Source of the DNA: Tardiphaga sp. P9-11
GTDB taxonomy: Bacteria > Pseudomonadota > Alphaproteobacteria > Rhizobiales > Xanthobacteraceae
Assembly: GCF_008329525.1 (NCBI RefSeq)
Contig: NZ_NPKQ01000010.1
Coordinates: forward strand, 1 to 64,000
Length of the DNA stretch: 64,000 nt
Reading direction: 5' to 3'
Part shown: positions 1-13,400 of the stretch, piece by piece
Numbering within the stretch: position 1 is the stretch's first letter
How the letters are laid out: every line of letters begins with the position of its first letter
Made by a program: the position numbers and the translations under genes
Notes under the pieces: generated by a model
The model's input: only the letters and a program-made list of their open reading frames with translations
Told to the model about the DNA's origin: nothing
The model's database searches: none

Positions 1-1494
1 AGCGTGACGGCATCGCGTGTGCTCGACGATGAAGCGCAGACGGTGTTCACGCCGACCAATCCGGGTACGGGCTTCCTGAACCTGGGCGACGTGTCCCCGA
101 ACTATAATTCTGTCACCGGCGCAGCAGGTTCGCTGTTCACCGCAGGTGCCGACGGCATCAAGTCGGTGGCGCTTGCCGGACCGGCTTTCAATGTCATCTA
201 CAAGGATGCGCAGGGCTTCGCGCAGCAGGAGAGCGTGACGTGGGGGGCAGGCGTCACCGACGGCAGCGGCCACACGACGTTCACGGCGACGAGCGCGCAT
301 TATGCGGGAGCGACCGGCGCGGCGACGCTGGTGGTCGGCGTCGACGGCTCATACACACTGACGCTGTTCGCGCCGGTCGTGCAGGGTACCCAGCTTGCCG
401 GGATCGAGGAGAACAAGACGCTGTCGTTCGGCGTGACGGTGACGGACGGCGACGGCGACCAGGCGACGGCAACCCTTCGGGTCGACGTCAATGACGACAC
501 CCCGGTTCCGGTGGCTTCGATCGTATTTGCCTCGCAGGTCATGGATGACGAGGCCCAGACTCTGTTCAGCCCGGTCAACAACGGCGGCATCGGCGACGTA
601 TCGCCGAATGTCGGCGTGGTCTCCGGTGGTGCCGGTGCGCTGTTCAATATGGGGGCCGACGGCCTTGGCTCCCTGTCGGTGGGCCTGCCGGGCTTCAATG
701 CAATCTACAAGGCCGACGGTTTTGCCAAGGTCGAAAGCGTCGATTGGAGCAATGGCGTCCGCAGCGCGGACGGTGTCACCACCTTCACCGCAACCGGCCA
801 TGCGTCGGGCAATACGGTCGGCGTGCTGGTGATCAAGGCCGACGGTTCCTACAGCTTCACGCTGTCGGAGCCGATCGCCCAGGATCTGCAGCTCTCGGGT
901 ATCGAAGACACCAAGACCCTGACCTTCACCTATACGGCCAAGGACGGCGACGGCGATGCCGCCGTTGGTTCGCTCTCGGTCAATGTCAACGACGACGTCC
1001 CGACGGCCAAGGTCGTCACCGCCAGCACGGTGCTGGACGACGAGAAGCAGACGGTGTTTGCGGGTAATGCCGGCGGCACGGGCGACGTTGCAGATAACAA
1101 TGTCGCGCATGGCGATGCGGGCGCGCTGTTCAGCGCGGGCGCGGATGGCGTCAAGTCGGTGTCGATCTCGGGCGGTTCGTTCCAGGTCGTCTACAAGGAC
1201 GCGAACGGCTTTGCGCTGACGGAGAGCGTGACGTGGGGTGCTGGCGTCCAGGGGACGGACGGCACGACGACGTTCACGGCGACGAGCGCGCATTATGCGA
1301 CGGCGGCGACGCTGGTGATCGGTGCCGACGGCTCCTACACCTATACGGCCTCCGCGCCGGTGGTTCAGGCGACGTCCGGCACGGCGGAAGAGAACGCGAC
1401 GATCAAGGTCAACTTCATCGTCACCGACGGTGACGGCGACACGGCAGCCGGCTCGCTGTCGGTCAACGTCAATGACGATACGCCGACGGCGCAC
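1..1494 (+). repeat. Higher-order repeat unit, copy 1 (1494 bp)
   Basis: First copy of an in-frame 1494-bp (498-codon) direct repeat. It contains three diverged T1SS-143-type domains starting near 4, 523 and 1015. The start of the window coincides with the phase of copy 2, so further copies may lie upstream. It matches copy 2 wherever I compared them, up to base 1490. Confidence 0.95.
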
Positions 1495-4400
1495 AGCGTG
1501 ACGGCATCGCGTGTGCTCGACGATGAAGCGCAGACGGTGTTCACGCCGACCAATCCGGGTACGGGCTTCCTGAACCTGGGCGACGTGTCCCCGAACTATA
1601 ATTCTGTCACCGGCGCAGCAGGTTCGCTGTTCACCGCAGGTGCCGACGGCATCAAGTCGGTGGCGCTTGCCGGACCGGCTTTCAATGTCATCTACAAGGA
1701 TGCGCAGGGCTTCGCGCAGCAGGAGAGCGTGACGTGGGGGGCAGGCGTCACCGACGGCAGCGGCCACACGACGTTCACGGCGACGAGCGCGCATTATGCG
1801 GGAGCGACCGGCGCGGCGACGCTGGTGGTCGGCGTCGACGGCTCATACACACTGACGCTGTTCGCGCCGGTCGTGCAGGGTACCCAGCTTGCCGGGATCG
1901 AGGAGAACAAGACGCTGTCGTTCGGCGTGACGGTGACGGACGGCGACGGCGACCAGGCGACGGCAACCCTTCGGGTCGACGTCAATGACGACACCCCGGT
2001 TCCGGTGGCTTCGATCGTATTTGCCTCGCAGGTCATGGATGACGAGGCCCAGACTCTGTTCAGCCCGGTCAACAACGGCGGCATCGGCGACGTATCGCCG
2101 AATGTCGGCGTGGTCTCCGGTGGTGCCGGTGCGCTGTTCAATATGGGGGCCGACGGCCTTGGCTCCCTGTCGGTGGGCCTGCCGGGCTTCAATGCAATCT
2201 ACAAGGCCGACGGTTTTGCCAAGGTCGAAAGCGTCGATTGGAGCAATGGCGTCCGCAGCGCGGACGGTGTCACCACCTTCACCGCAACCGGCCATGCGTC
2301 GGGCAATACGGTCGGCGTGCTGGTGATCAAGGCCGACGGTTCCTACAGCTTCACGCTGTCGGAGCCGATCGCCCAGGATCTGCAGCTCTCGGGTATCGAA
2401 GACACCAAGACCCTGACCTTCACCTATACGGCCAAGGACGGCGACGGCGATGCCGCCGTTGGTTCGCTCTCGGTCAATGTCAACGACGACGTCCCGACGG
2501 CCAAGGTCGTCACCGCCAGCACGGTGCTGGACGACGAGAAGCAGACGGTGTTTGCGGGTAATGCCGGCGGCACGGGCGACGTTGCAGATAACAATGTCGC
2601 GCATGGCGATGCGGGCGCGCTGTTCAGCGCGGGCGCGGATGGCGTCAAGTCGGTGTCGATCTCGGGCGGTTCGTTCCAGGTCGTCTACAAGGACGCGAAC
2701 GGCTTTGCGCTGACGGAGAGCGTGACGTGGGGTGCTGGCGTCCAGGGGACGGACGGCACGACGACGTTCACGGCGACGAGCGCGCATTATGCGACGGCGG
2801 CGACGCTGGTGATCGGTGCCGACGGCTCCTACACCTATACGGCCTCCGCGCCGGTGGTTCAGGCGACGTCCGGCACGGCGGAAGAGAACGCGACGATCAA
2901 GGTCAACTTCATCGTCACCGACGGTGACGGCGACACGGCAGCCGGCTCGCTGTCGGTCAACGTCAATGACGATACGCCGACGGCATCATGGTTGGGAGCC
3001 CAGCCCGTCACCGAGAGCACCGATGTGGCGGGCGCCTTCATCCCGTCCGTCAGCACCGGCACACTGGCATTCAGCGCGGGCGCGGATGGCGGCCAGATCA
3101 CCAGCGTCGTCTATCGTTTCGGCTCCGCGATCATGGAGCAGGCCGAAGGTGCCGGCGATCCGCAGAGCTTCCCGGCTCTGACCTCACACGGCGTTGCCGT
3201 GGTGATTGGCTCGGTGACAGACGGAGCAGCGTTCGGCGGCCAGGGGTCGATCACACTGACCGGTACTGCAGGTGGCCAGACGGTATTCACCTTGGTGGTG
3301 AACCAAACGACGGGTGCCTATACCTACACGCTGAGTGGCCCGATTGATCATCCAGATATCGACCAGAGCGGGGCAGCCGACGCCCTGACCATGGTGTTCG
3401 ATTTCCAGGTTACCGACGGCGACGGCGACAAGACGGATGCATTCAATCAAGGCATCTTGCAGATCGACATCCGCGATGACGCACCGACGATTGCGAGCTC
3501 TACGCTGGGTGCGAATCTGATCACGAATGGTCAGTTCCTTGACAATACGGGCTTTGGTCCGCCGCAACCGGGCTGGGGCGGCGAGACTGCGACCGGCTCG
3601 ATCCTGGGCTGGGCCATCAGCGGCGTTGGCCTCGAGCGGAACCCGTCGGGATGGTACGTGGCCGATCCGGTCAACGGCGGCCGTGTCGTCGATCTCGACG
3701 CATCTCCTGGCGATGTCACGATCGCGCAGACGCTGACCAATCTGACGGCGGGTGAAAGTTATACGCTGAGCTTCGACGCCGCCAAGCCGCTCGGCTTCGA
3801 TGCCACGGCACAGGTCTGGTGGAACGGCGTGCTGGTTGGCACCGTCAACCCGAGCGCCAGCGGCTTCCAGCAATTCAGCTTCACGTTCACCGCGGTCACA
3901 GGATCGAACACGCTCGAATTTCGTGAAGTCGGCGTTGCCGACAACGGCGGCACCTTCCTGGCGAATGTCCAGTTGCACACCACAGCGTCGATAGTCGATG
4001 AGGACGCACTCAACGGCGGCAATGTCGGCGGGCAGGGCGATGCGCCAGGGACTGCGATTGCCACGGGCACCCTCGGTATTCATTGGGGGGCCGACAGCAG
4101 CGACACGTCTGACGCTGGCGGCGTGCAGGACGGCGCCGGCGCTACGAACAACGTTTCCGACAATGTGGCGGCCCTTACCGGACGCGCTGTTTACTTTACA
4201 GACTCGGATTCCGTCACCGGCGGACTTCAGCCGGCTGTGATCGCAACCGCGGGCGCGACGGCCATCGCACTAATGTCCCAAGGCCAGGTCGTGCACTATC
4301 AGGTGCTCGAGAATGGCACGACGGTGGTCGGCTATACCGGTACGTTCATTGCCGGCAACACGTCGAACTGGGTCTTCAAGGCCTCGCTCTCCGACGAAGC

Positions 4401-7400
4401 CAATGGCAGCTACAAGTTCACGTTGTTGAAGCCGATCGATCATCCCGTTGGCGGCAGCGAGGATGATATCAGCCTGAGCTTCGCTTATACGGCGCGCGAT
4501 TTTGACGGCGATACGGTGTCGGGCACATTCAGCGTAACGGTGGATGACGATACGCCGGTAGCCACTGCGCCAGCCGAGACGGTCACGGTTAGCGAAGTTG
4601 GCTTGCCTCAGGTCGATGCACATACGGGGTTCCTCAATGTCAGCTGGGGCGCAGACAAGGGCGATGCCAAGCATCTGAACTTTGCCAAGGATGGCAATGG
4701 CGTCGTCGTCGGGCCCGTACTTCATTCAAATGGTGTCCTACTGGCCTATCGCGTCGAGCCGGAATCGGCTGGCAGCGATAACGAGCGCCTGATTGCCTAT
4801 CGGGTTGGTGACCCGACCCAATCAGCTGTGTTCAGCATCACGCTCTACGAACCGGGCAACCCGTATTACACGGTCGCGCTGTTCGGCCCGCTCGATCATG
4901 CTCCGGGAAGCGATCCGCTGACGCTTGGTTTCACAGTTACCGCGACCGATGCCGACGGCGACTCACTGAACGTGCCGATCACGGTCCAGATTGTCGACGA
5001 TGTCCCGGTTGCGATGGCTCCCGCGGAAGCCGTGACGGTCAGTGAGGTCGGCTTGCCGCTGGTCGATGCGCATACGGGCTTCCTCAATGTCAGCTGGGGA
5101 GCCGACAAGGGTGCGGCCAAGCATCTGAATTTCGCCAAGGACGGTAATGGCGCGATCATCGGACCCGTGCTGCACTCGGACGGCGCTCTGCTGGCTTATC
5201 GCGTCGAGCCGGTATCGCCCGGAAGCGATAATGAGCGACTTGTTGCCTATCGTGTCGATGACCCGTCCCAGTCGGCGGTGTTCAGCATCACACTCTACGA
5301 ACCGGGCAACCCGTATTACACCGTGGCGCTGTTCGGTCCGCTCGATCACGCGCCTGGAAGCGATCCGCTCACGCTCGGCTTCACCGTGGTCGCCACGGAC
5401 GCCGACGGTGACTCGCTGAATGTGCCGATCTCGGTTGTAATCGTCGACGATGTGCCGACGATTGCCGGAACGGCAACGCCGGTGAACCTGCTCACTAATG
5501 GCGATTTCGCGGGTGGCACTTTCGCGCATACCGAATCTTGGGGGCAGTGGGCCACCGACAGCACCGGCTGGAAGATCTCCGGCACGCAGCCCGGTCAGAC
5601 CGGCGTTCAGCTGGAGCGTATTGAGAGCGGTTACCTGGGCGTTGTGACGTCGAACGGCCATCCGATGGTCGATCTCGCCGCATCTCCAGGTGACATCGCA
5701 ATCTCGCAGACCATCAACGGCTTGCCAGTCGGCCAGTACTACACGTTGAGCTTCGAGATCGGCGCGTCCAATCCGTCATCCGCAGGACTCGAGGTCTACT
5801 GGAACGGCGTGTTGGTCCACACCTACCAGCCGACCGGGACGATGACGGTCCAGGCGCTCGACCTGACCGCGATCGCCGGGGCGAATACCGTTTCGTTCAA
5901 GGAGATCGGCAGCGCAGGCGACAATACCGGCACCTATCTGGCGAATGTCAGCCTCGTTCAGGCGTCACCAGACTCGCTGCCCGTGTTCCACGCCGATATC
6001 GGTGAGGACGGCGCTTCCGTCGTGACGTTGGTCAACGGGGTCGATTTTCACTTTGGCGCGGATGGCCCGGGCGCGGTCGCGTTCGACACTGCGCACGCCA
6101 CCATGTCGACCCCGACAGGAACGACGCTCGGCATGCCGACGCTGTCCTATGACCCGGTCACCGGCAAGCTGACGGTCGACCCGGGCTGGGGCTTCAACGG
6201 ATTGAGCGATGGCGAAATCGCCACGCTGTCGGTGCCGTTCACGGTCACGGACGGTGATGGCGACACCAAGTCCGGAATCTATCAATTCACGATCCACGGC
6301 AGCAACGACGCTGTAGGGACCTCGCCTGGCTTCCCTGACACCGGGACGATGACGGAATATGCCGCAACCGATCCGCGTGCCGGATCGACGACCGATCGTA
6401 CATATTTCGACGATCCTGCGGGGAATGCAGGTTATAACGGCGGCGGCTTCTACATTTACGATGATCAGGGTGACACTCATACGGTCACCGTGACGCCACC
6501 GGCGGGAGCTATCGGGTTTATCACGGCCACGATCGGTGAGGAGACCGTCAATGACGGCGTAGGCTTCGTCAATTGGCAGTATCACGTCACCGACGCGCAG
6601 CTGAATTTCCTAGGCGCCGGCGAAACCGTCCAGGAAGTCTTCCGCGTCCTCGTCAGCGACGGGCATGGTACGTCGGCCTATCGCGACATTACTGTCACGC
6701 TGGTCGGCAGCAACGATAAGCCGGTGATCTCGATCGACGGGGGCGACAGCGACTATGTGTTCTTGACCGAAACCAATACCGGCCTGACTGCCAACGGCAC
6801 ACTGAGCGTGACGGACGTCGATCTCTCCGACACGGTCACCGCGAACGTGTTGTCGGTGACCGCATCGGGCTCTGGAATTGAATCGCACTTCACCAATGCG
6901 CAATTGCTGGCTTTCATGACGGTTGCAACCGGTGATGTGACGCCGGCTGGCAGCGGCACCGGCGATCTTGCATGGGCCTTCAATTCGCAGGGCCAGGCCT
7001 TCGATTTCCTGCCCAATGGCTGGGAATCCGTCCTCAGCTATACGATCCAGGTTTCCGACGGCCACGGCGGCACGGATACTCATGTGGTCGAGATCAAACT
7101 GCATGGCACCAACGACGCGCCGGTGGTCGATCTGAACGGCGCTGCGACAGCGGGTAACGATGTCATCGGCACCGCGGTCGAGCAGATGCCGCAGTGGATC
7201 CTGAACGAAGCGACCCTCACCGACGTTGATTCCACGACGATGCATTCGATGAAGGTGACGTTGACAACGCAGCCGGATGGGCTCGGTGTCGAGGGTCTGT
7301 CGTTCAATACGAGCGCGACGAACGCTCTGACGACGGCTGGCCTGACCTATGGCTATGACGCGACCACCGGCGTTCTCACCGTGACCGGCGATGCATCCAA

Positions 7401-10400
7401 CGCGGTCTACCAGACCATCATGCGCGGCGTCGTCTATCAGTACACCGGCGATGCCCCGAGCGCGGGCGACCGCACTGTGACCGTGGTCGTTAATGACGGT
7501 CTGGATAACAGCATCACGCACACGGCAACGGTGCATGTGCTGCCCATGAACGATGCGCCGTCGCTGGCAGGTCCGCTCGCGGCAACAGTGACCGAGGGCG
7601 GCGTCCATACGCTCACGGCCGCCGAACTCGGGTACACCGATCCGGACAACACATCCTCCGAAGTTGTCTTCCATGTCTCGGGCGTTCAGCACGGCACCAT
7701 CGCGAATGGCGGCGCTCCGGCGACGTCGTTCACGGCCGCCGAACTCGCCGCCGGGTTGATTACCTTCACCCACGACGGTTCGGACGGTTCACCGACGACC
7801 TTCCAGGTCTATGTCGAGGACGGCAATCAGGACGGCTCGACACCGGTGCCCGGCACGTTCACATTCACCGTGGACGGCGTCAACGACGCTCCGGTCAACA
7901 CCTTGCCGGCCGGCCCGCTCACGGTCGCCGAGGATACCCCGCTCGCCATCACCGGCCTGTCGGTCAACGACGTCGATGCCGGTAGCTCGCCGATCCAGGT
8001 GACGTTGTCCGTCACCAGCGGCGCAGTCACCGTGCTGGGCAGTCTGGATGTCACTGTCGCCGGCAACGGCACCGGCTCGGTCATCCTCACGGGCAGCCAG
8101 GCCGCGATCAATGCGGTGCTGGCGAGCCACAATGGCGTCGTCTACCAGGATGCACTCAACCACAATGGTGGGGCCGATCTGACCATGACGACGTCAGATC
8201 TCGGAAATTCCGGGGCAGGCGGTGCCCTGACCGATACCGATACAATCCACATCAACGTCACTCCGGTGAACGACGCCGCGGTCATCACGGGGGTGACCTC
8301 TGGTACGGCCATTGAGGCTGGCACATCCGCTGGATCTCCGGCAACGGGCGATCTCAACTCGGCGGATGTCGATAACGCCGCGGATGCCTGGGCTGCCATC
8401 GCTACGGCTACTGCGACGAGCAGTGGCTATGGCAAGTACACGATCGATGCGACCGGGCACTGGACCTACACCGTCAACGACGCGAATACGACGGTGAATG
8501 CGCTGCAAGTCGGTCAGCATCTCACCGATACCTTCACCGTACAAACGGTGGATGGCACGCCGCAGGTTGTGACGGTCACGATCAACGGCGCCAATGATGC
8601 GCCTGTTGCAAATGACGACAACCTCTTTGGCGCGGGCGTGGCTCAGAATGTCATCACGACGTTCTCGACCAGCCTGCTGCTTGCAAATGATACGGATGCC
8701 GAGGGTGACACGCTCAAGGTGACCTATGTCAGTGACACGTCCGGCGCCGGTGCCAAGCTCACGCTGGACCCAGCAACGGGCGTGATCACCTATGATCCGT
8801 CCACCTACGATCCGGCGGATCAGAACTCGATCTATATAAAAATTCTGCAGCAGCTTGCCGTCGGGCAAACCATGACCGACAGCTTCACATATGTGATCGA
8901 CGACGGTCATGGCGCGCTATCGGCGGCCACGGGCTATCTCACCATCATTGGTACCAACGATGCGCCGGTTATTACGTCTGTCGCAAGCGATGCCAAGGGA
9001 ACGGTGGTGGAAGACGCCCCGGTCAATGCCGTCAGCGGCCAGTTGACCGCTACCGACATCGACAATGATGCGACGCAGAGTTGGACGATTTCAGGTACGC
9101 CGACCTATGGTACGATCGCGATCGATGCGACGGGCAAGTGGACCTACACGCTGAATAACAGCCTGCCGGGAATCCAAGCTCTTGCTGCTGGGCAGAACGT
9201 CGCAGAGGTCTTCACCGCGGCGGTAACGGATGAACACGGCGCAACGGCAACCCAGACGGTGACGGTAACGGTTACCGGCACCAACGATGCACCGGTGCTG
9301 ACCGGTGATCATGCCGCGACCGTGGCCGAGGGCGGCACCTACACGATCCTCGCCGCGGATCTCGGCTTCTCGGATCCGGACGGCGTTGCGTCCGGCGAGA
9401 CGTTCACCGCATCGTCGCTCGTCCACGGTACGCTCCTCGTCAACGGCGTGAGCGCGACGACGTTTGCCGGCACGCAACTGGCGGCCGGTCAGGTCTCGTT
9501 CAAGCACGATGGTAGCGAGACCGGTTCGGCAAGCTTCCAGATCAAGGTTGAGGACGGCAACGAGGATAACTCGACGCCGGTCAATCAGGCCTTCACCTTC
9601 ACCGTAACGCCGGTGAATGACGGTCCGGCCTCCATCTCGATCACCGATACGACCCAGACCGCGACCGCGCCGAAGGTCGGCGATGTCCTGACGGCGAGCA
9701 TTACCAACGATCCGGACGGCGGCAATGGCTCGGGCGGGGTGACCTATACCTGGTACCGCGATGGCTCGAACGTCGCGATCCAGACCGGTGCGGCGGCGAC
9801 ATATACGCTCACGGGGAACGACGTCGGCCACGCGATCACAGTGAAGGCGACCTACACCGACGGTCAGGGCTTCTCGGAAGGGACAAACGGCTCTATCAGC
9901 GCCACCTCTGCAACGGTCGTCGCGACCGTTCAGGCGAACGCTGACGCGTTGACCGACTCGAACTGGGGCTCCACGGCGCCGATCGGAACTGGCTGGACGC
10001 AGTGGACGGTCGCCTCAGGCGGCAACGGCCACTGGTACAAAATCATCAATGGCACGTCGAATATCTCTTGGGATAATGCCAACACGGCGGCTACGGCGGC
10101 TGGCGGTTATCTCGCGACGATCACCTCGGCGGACGAGAATGCCTTCATTAACGGCATTAACTGGGTCTGGAACACGCAGTTTAACCTCTGGCTGCCCACC
10201 GCAAATTACATGTGGATGGGCGCCTCGGATAAGGAAACTGAAGGCACCTGGAAATGGCTGACCGGTTCTGAAGCCGGCACTACCGTTACTTACACGAATT
10301 GGCAAATTGGCGAGCCGAACAATTCGGGCAACGAAGACTATGCCATCGTCCAGTCCAGCTATTCTCGGAATGATACCAACTCCGGTACATGGGTCGATTT

Positions 10401-13400
10401 CAGCGGGACCACCAGCAACGGGGTCAAGGGTTACGTTGTCGAGTATGACGGCGCCAGCGTTCTGACCGAGGATGGGAGCAAGACCTTCTCGGCCAGCCTG
10501 CTCACGACCAACGACACCGGCACCGGCATTACGGTGACTTCGGTTGGCGATGGCACTGGCCACAGCACCAAGGGAGCCACCGTCACCCTGGTCAATGGTC
10601 AGATTACCTACGATGCCTCGGCATCCACCGAGTTGCAGAAGCTCGGCGCGGGTGAAACCGGGACAGACACCTTCAGCTACACGATCACCGACAGCTATGG
10701 CGGTACATCGACAGCGACGGTGACGATCACGGTTCATGGTGTCAATGACGCACCGGTTGCCGGCGCCGATGCGATCATCACCAACGGCTCCAGCGTCGCT
10801 ATCCCGACCTGGGCGCTGCTGGCGAATGACACGGATGTGGACGGTGATACGCTCTCCATCACGGCGAGCAGCGCAGGCACGCTCGGCGGCGGATCGATCT
10901 CCGGTGTTAGCAGCGGTAGCAGCTTCAACTATACGGTTTCCGATGGGTCGAAGACCGGCACCGGCAACGTGACAGTGACGCAGGATGCGGTCGGTGCCCT
11001 GGAAGGCAATGACTCGGCCAATATTCTCGTCGCGGTCGATACGCCCGTGGCGCAGGTATCGAAGATCACCTTCGCATCTAGCTATGATCAGGGTGACAAG
11101 GTCTCGATCACCCTCGACGGGGTCACATACAACTACACGGTCGCTCCCGGCGGCCAGACTGCCGAGCTGGTCTATGACGCGCTCAAGGCGGTGAGTGTGG
11201 GCGGTGTGACGCTGGCGAACAGCCTCTCGGCCAAGGGCGTCAACTGGGCGAGCGATCTGACCAGCAACGCTGTGACGCTGACCAGCACTGCAGGCGCCAG
11301 CAATGCCTTCACTGTGGCTGCTGCTGTCGACAACTCAGCGGATGTCGGCAAGCCAGGGTCGGCGACGATCGACTTCAGCAATAACCCAACCTGGAACACA
11401 AGCGAGTCGCTCGCCATTGTCATCAACGGCACGACCTATTCCATCCAGGGGAACAATAGCTCCAACAATACCTTCGATAAGGCGGCAACTAACCTGCTGA
11501 CCAGCATCACTGCGGCTGGCTACACCGCTAGCTACAACAGTTCGAGCAACACCTTCTCGATCTCGGGAGCGTCGCTGACCTCGGCAAGCGGCCGCGTCTA
11601 TCACGGAAGCATGACGGACGAGACGGCCGGTTCTTCGGTCACCGCTCCGGTTGCAGCTACCGACCAGACGATCACCGTCTCGACCACGCAGACCGCATCC
11701 AATGGCGGCACCGTGATGAACGGTTATGGGGGTGACGACGTCCTCGTCGGCGGAACTGGCAACGACACGCTCAATGGCGGTGCCGGCAACGACACGCTCT
11801 ATGGCGGCGCCGGTGCGGATACGTTCAAGCTCAGCACGACCTCCGGCACCGATACGATCAAGGACTTCACGGTCGGAACGGACAAGATTGCGTTGCTCGA
11901 TAACGGCGATGGCAATAACGGAAGCGTCAATTTCGCCAACACGACCGGTGGAAATGCGTTGAGCGCGTCCGACTTCCTGAGCGTGGCGAATTCGGCTGCG
12001 GTGGGCGATATCGATAACCGCGTCATCCTCTTCCAGACCGCGGTGACCGATGCCCAGATCAACAGCCTAACCATGAACCAGGCTCAGAGCGACTATGTCG
12101 TCATCTACAACAGCACGCAGGGCCGGGCCGAAATCTGGTTCGATGCTGATTGGGGCAACGCGACCGGACGTACCCTGGTGGCGGTGCTGCAGGGTGTGAC
12201 GCTGGCGCAGGTGAGCGGCCTCACGGCTGCAAGCTTCTCGGCCTATAGCAGTGCCACGGATCCGATCGTGCTCGATCTCGATCACAAAGGCTTCTCCTTC
12301 GTTGCGGTCCAGAACGGTGTCTCCTTCGACATCAATGCGGACGGCGCGAAAGATCAGGTGGCCTGGACCTCGACGGACGGCATTCTGGCCTATGACCTGA
12401 ATGGCGACGGCAAGATCAACAACGGCTCCGAGATCTTCACGACGAACTTCAACGGCGCGCACTTCGCCAGCGGTATCGCGGCGCTGGCCTCGCTCGATAG
12501 CAACCATGACGGCAAGATCGACGCTGGCGATGCTGCCTTCTCGAAGCTCTCGGTCTGGGTCGACGCCAACCACAACGGTGTCACCGATGCCGGTGAGCTG
12601 GTGTCGCTGACCAGCCTCGGCATCGCCGGCATCAATCTCGATCCCACGGCGAATACGGGGACCATCGACGGCCAGTCCGTGGCGTCGAAGGGCACCTTCA
12701 CCTATGCTGATGGGTCGCAAGGCTCCTTTGTCGAGGTTAATCTCGATACGACGCTCGGGGAGGTCACGCACAATAGCGGCGACATGGTGCTTGCTGCCGG
12801 TTCGCTGACGACATTCAGCGGAGCGCTCGACAACACCGGCACCATCTCCGGCGCCGGCCAGCTTGGCGACGATCAGCTGACGCTGATCAACGAGGGGACG
12901 ATCGTTGCCGACGGCAGCAACGCGCTGGTCATCGACACCGGTGACAATGCGGTGATCAACGCCGGCACGCTGGAAGCGACTGGTACCGGCGGCCTCGATG
13001 TCCATAGCGACGTCGTCAATGACGGTGTGTTGTGGGCGAATGGCGGCAATATCGATCTCGAAGGCAATGTCACCGGCAACGGTTCGGCGCTGCTGTCGGG
13101 CCATGCGAGCCTCGAACTTGGCGGTTTCTTCAGCGAGCAGATCACTTTCGACGGCTCGGCCGAAGGTACGCTGGTGATCGACCGCTCCGCCGATTTCCAC
13201 GGCATGCTCTCGGGCTTCGATGGCAACGACACCATCGATCTGACGGACATTCTGGGCAATACGGCGTCGGCGAACTACACCGAAAACGCACAGGGCACCG
13301 GTGGTGTCCTGACGGTGACGGATGGCACGCATACGGCCAACATCGCTTTCGCTGGACAGTATTCGACCGCTGACTTCCACGTCAGCAGCGATGTAAGCAA

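Noticed and set aside
349-1794. Long leftward open frame (481 codons) across the adhesin repeat
   Set aside because: Antisense shadow of GC-rich repeat DNA; arginine/histidine-rich, no ribosome site, and it recurs in each repeat copy.
1-2988. Possible CRISPR or satellite array
   Set aside because: The repeat is one continuous in-frame coding unit of 1494 bp with no spacers.
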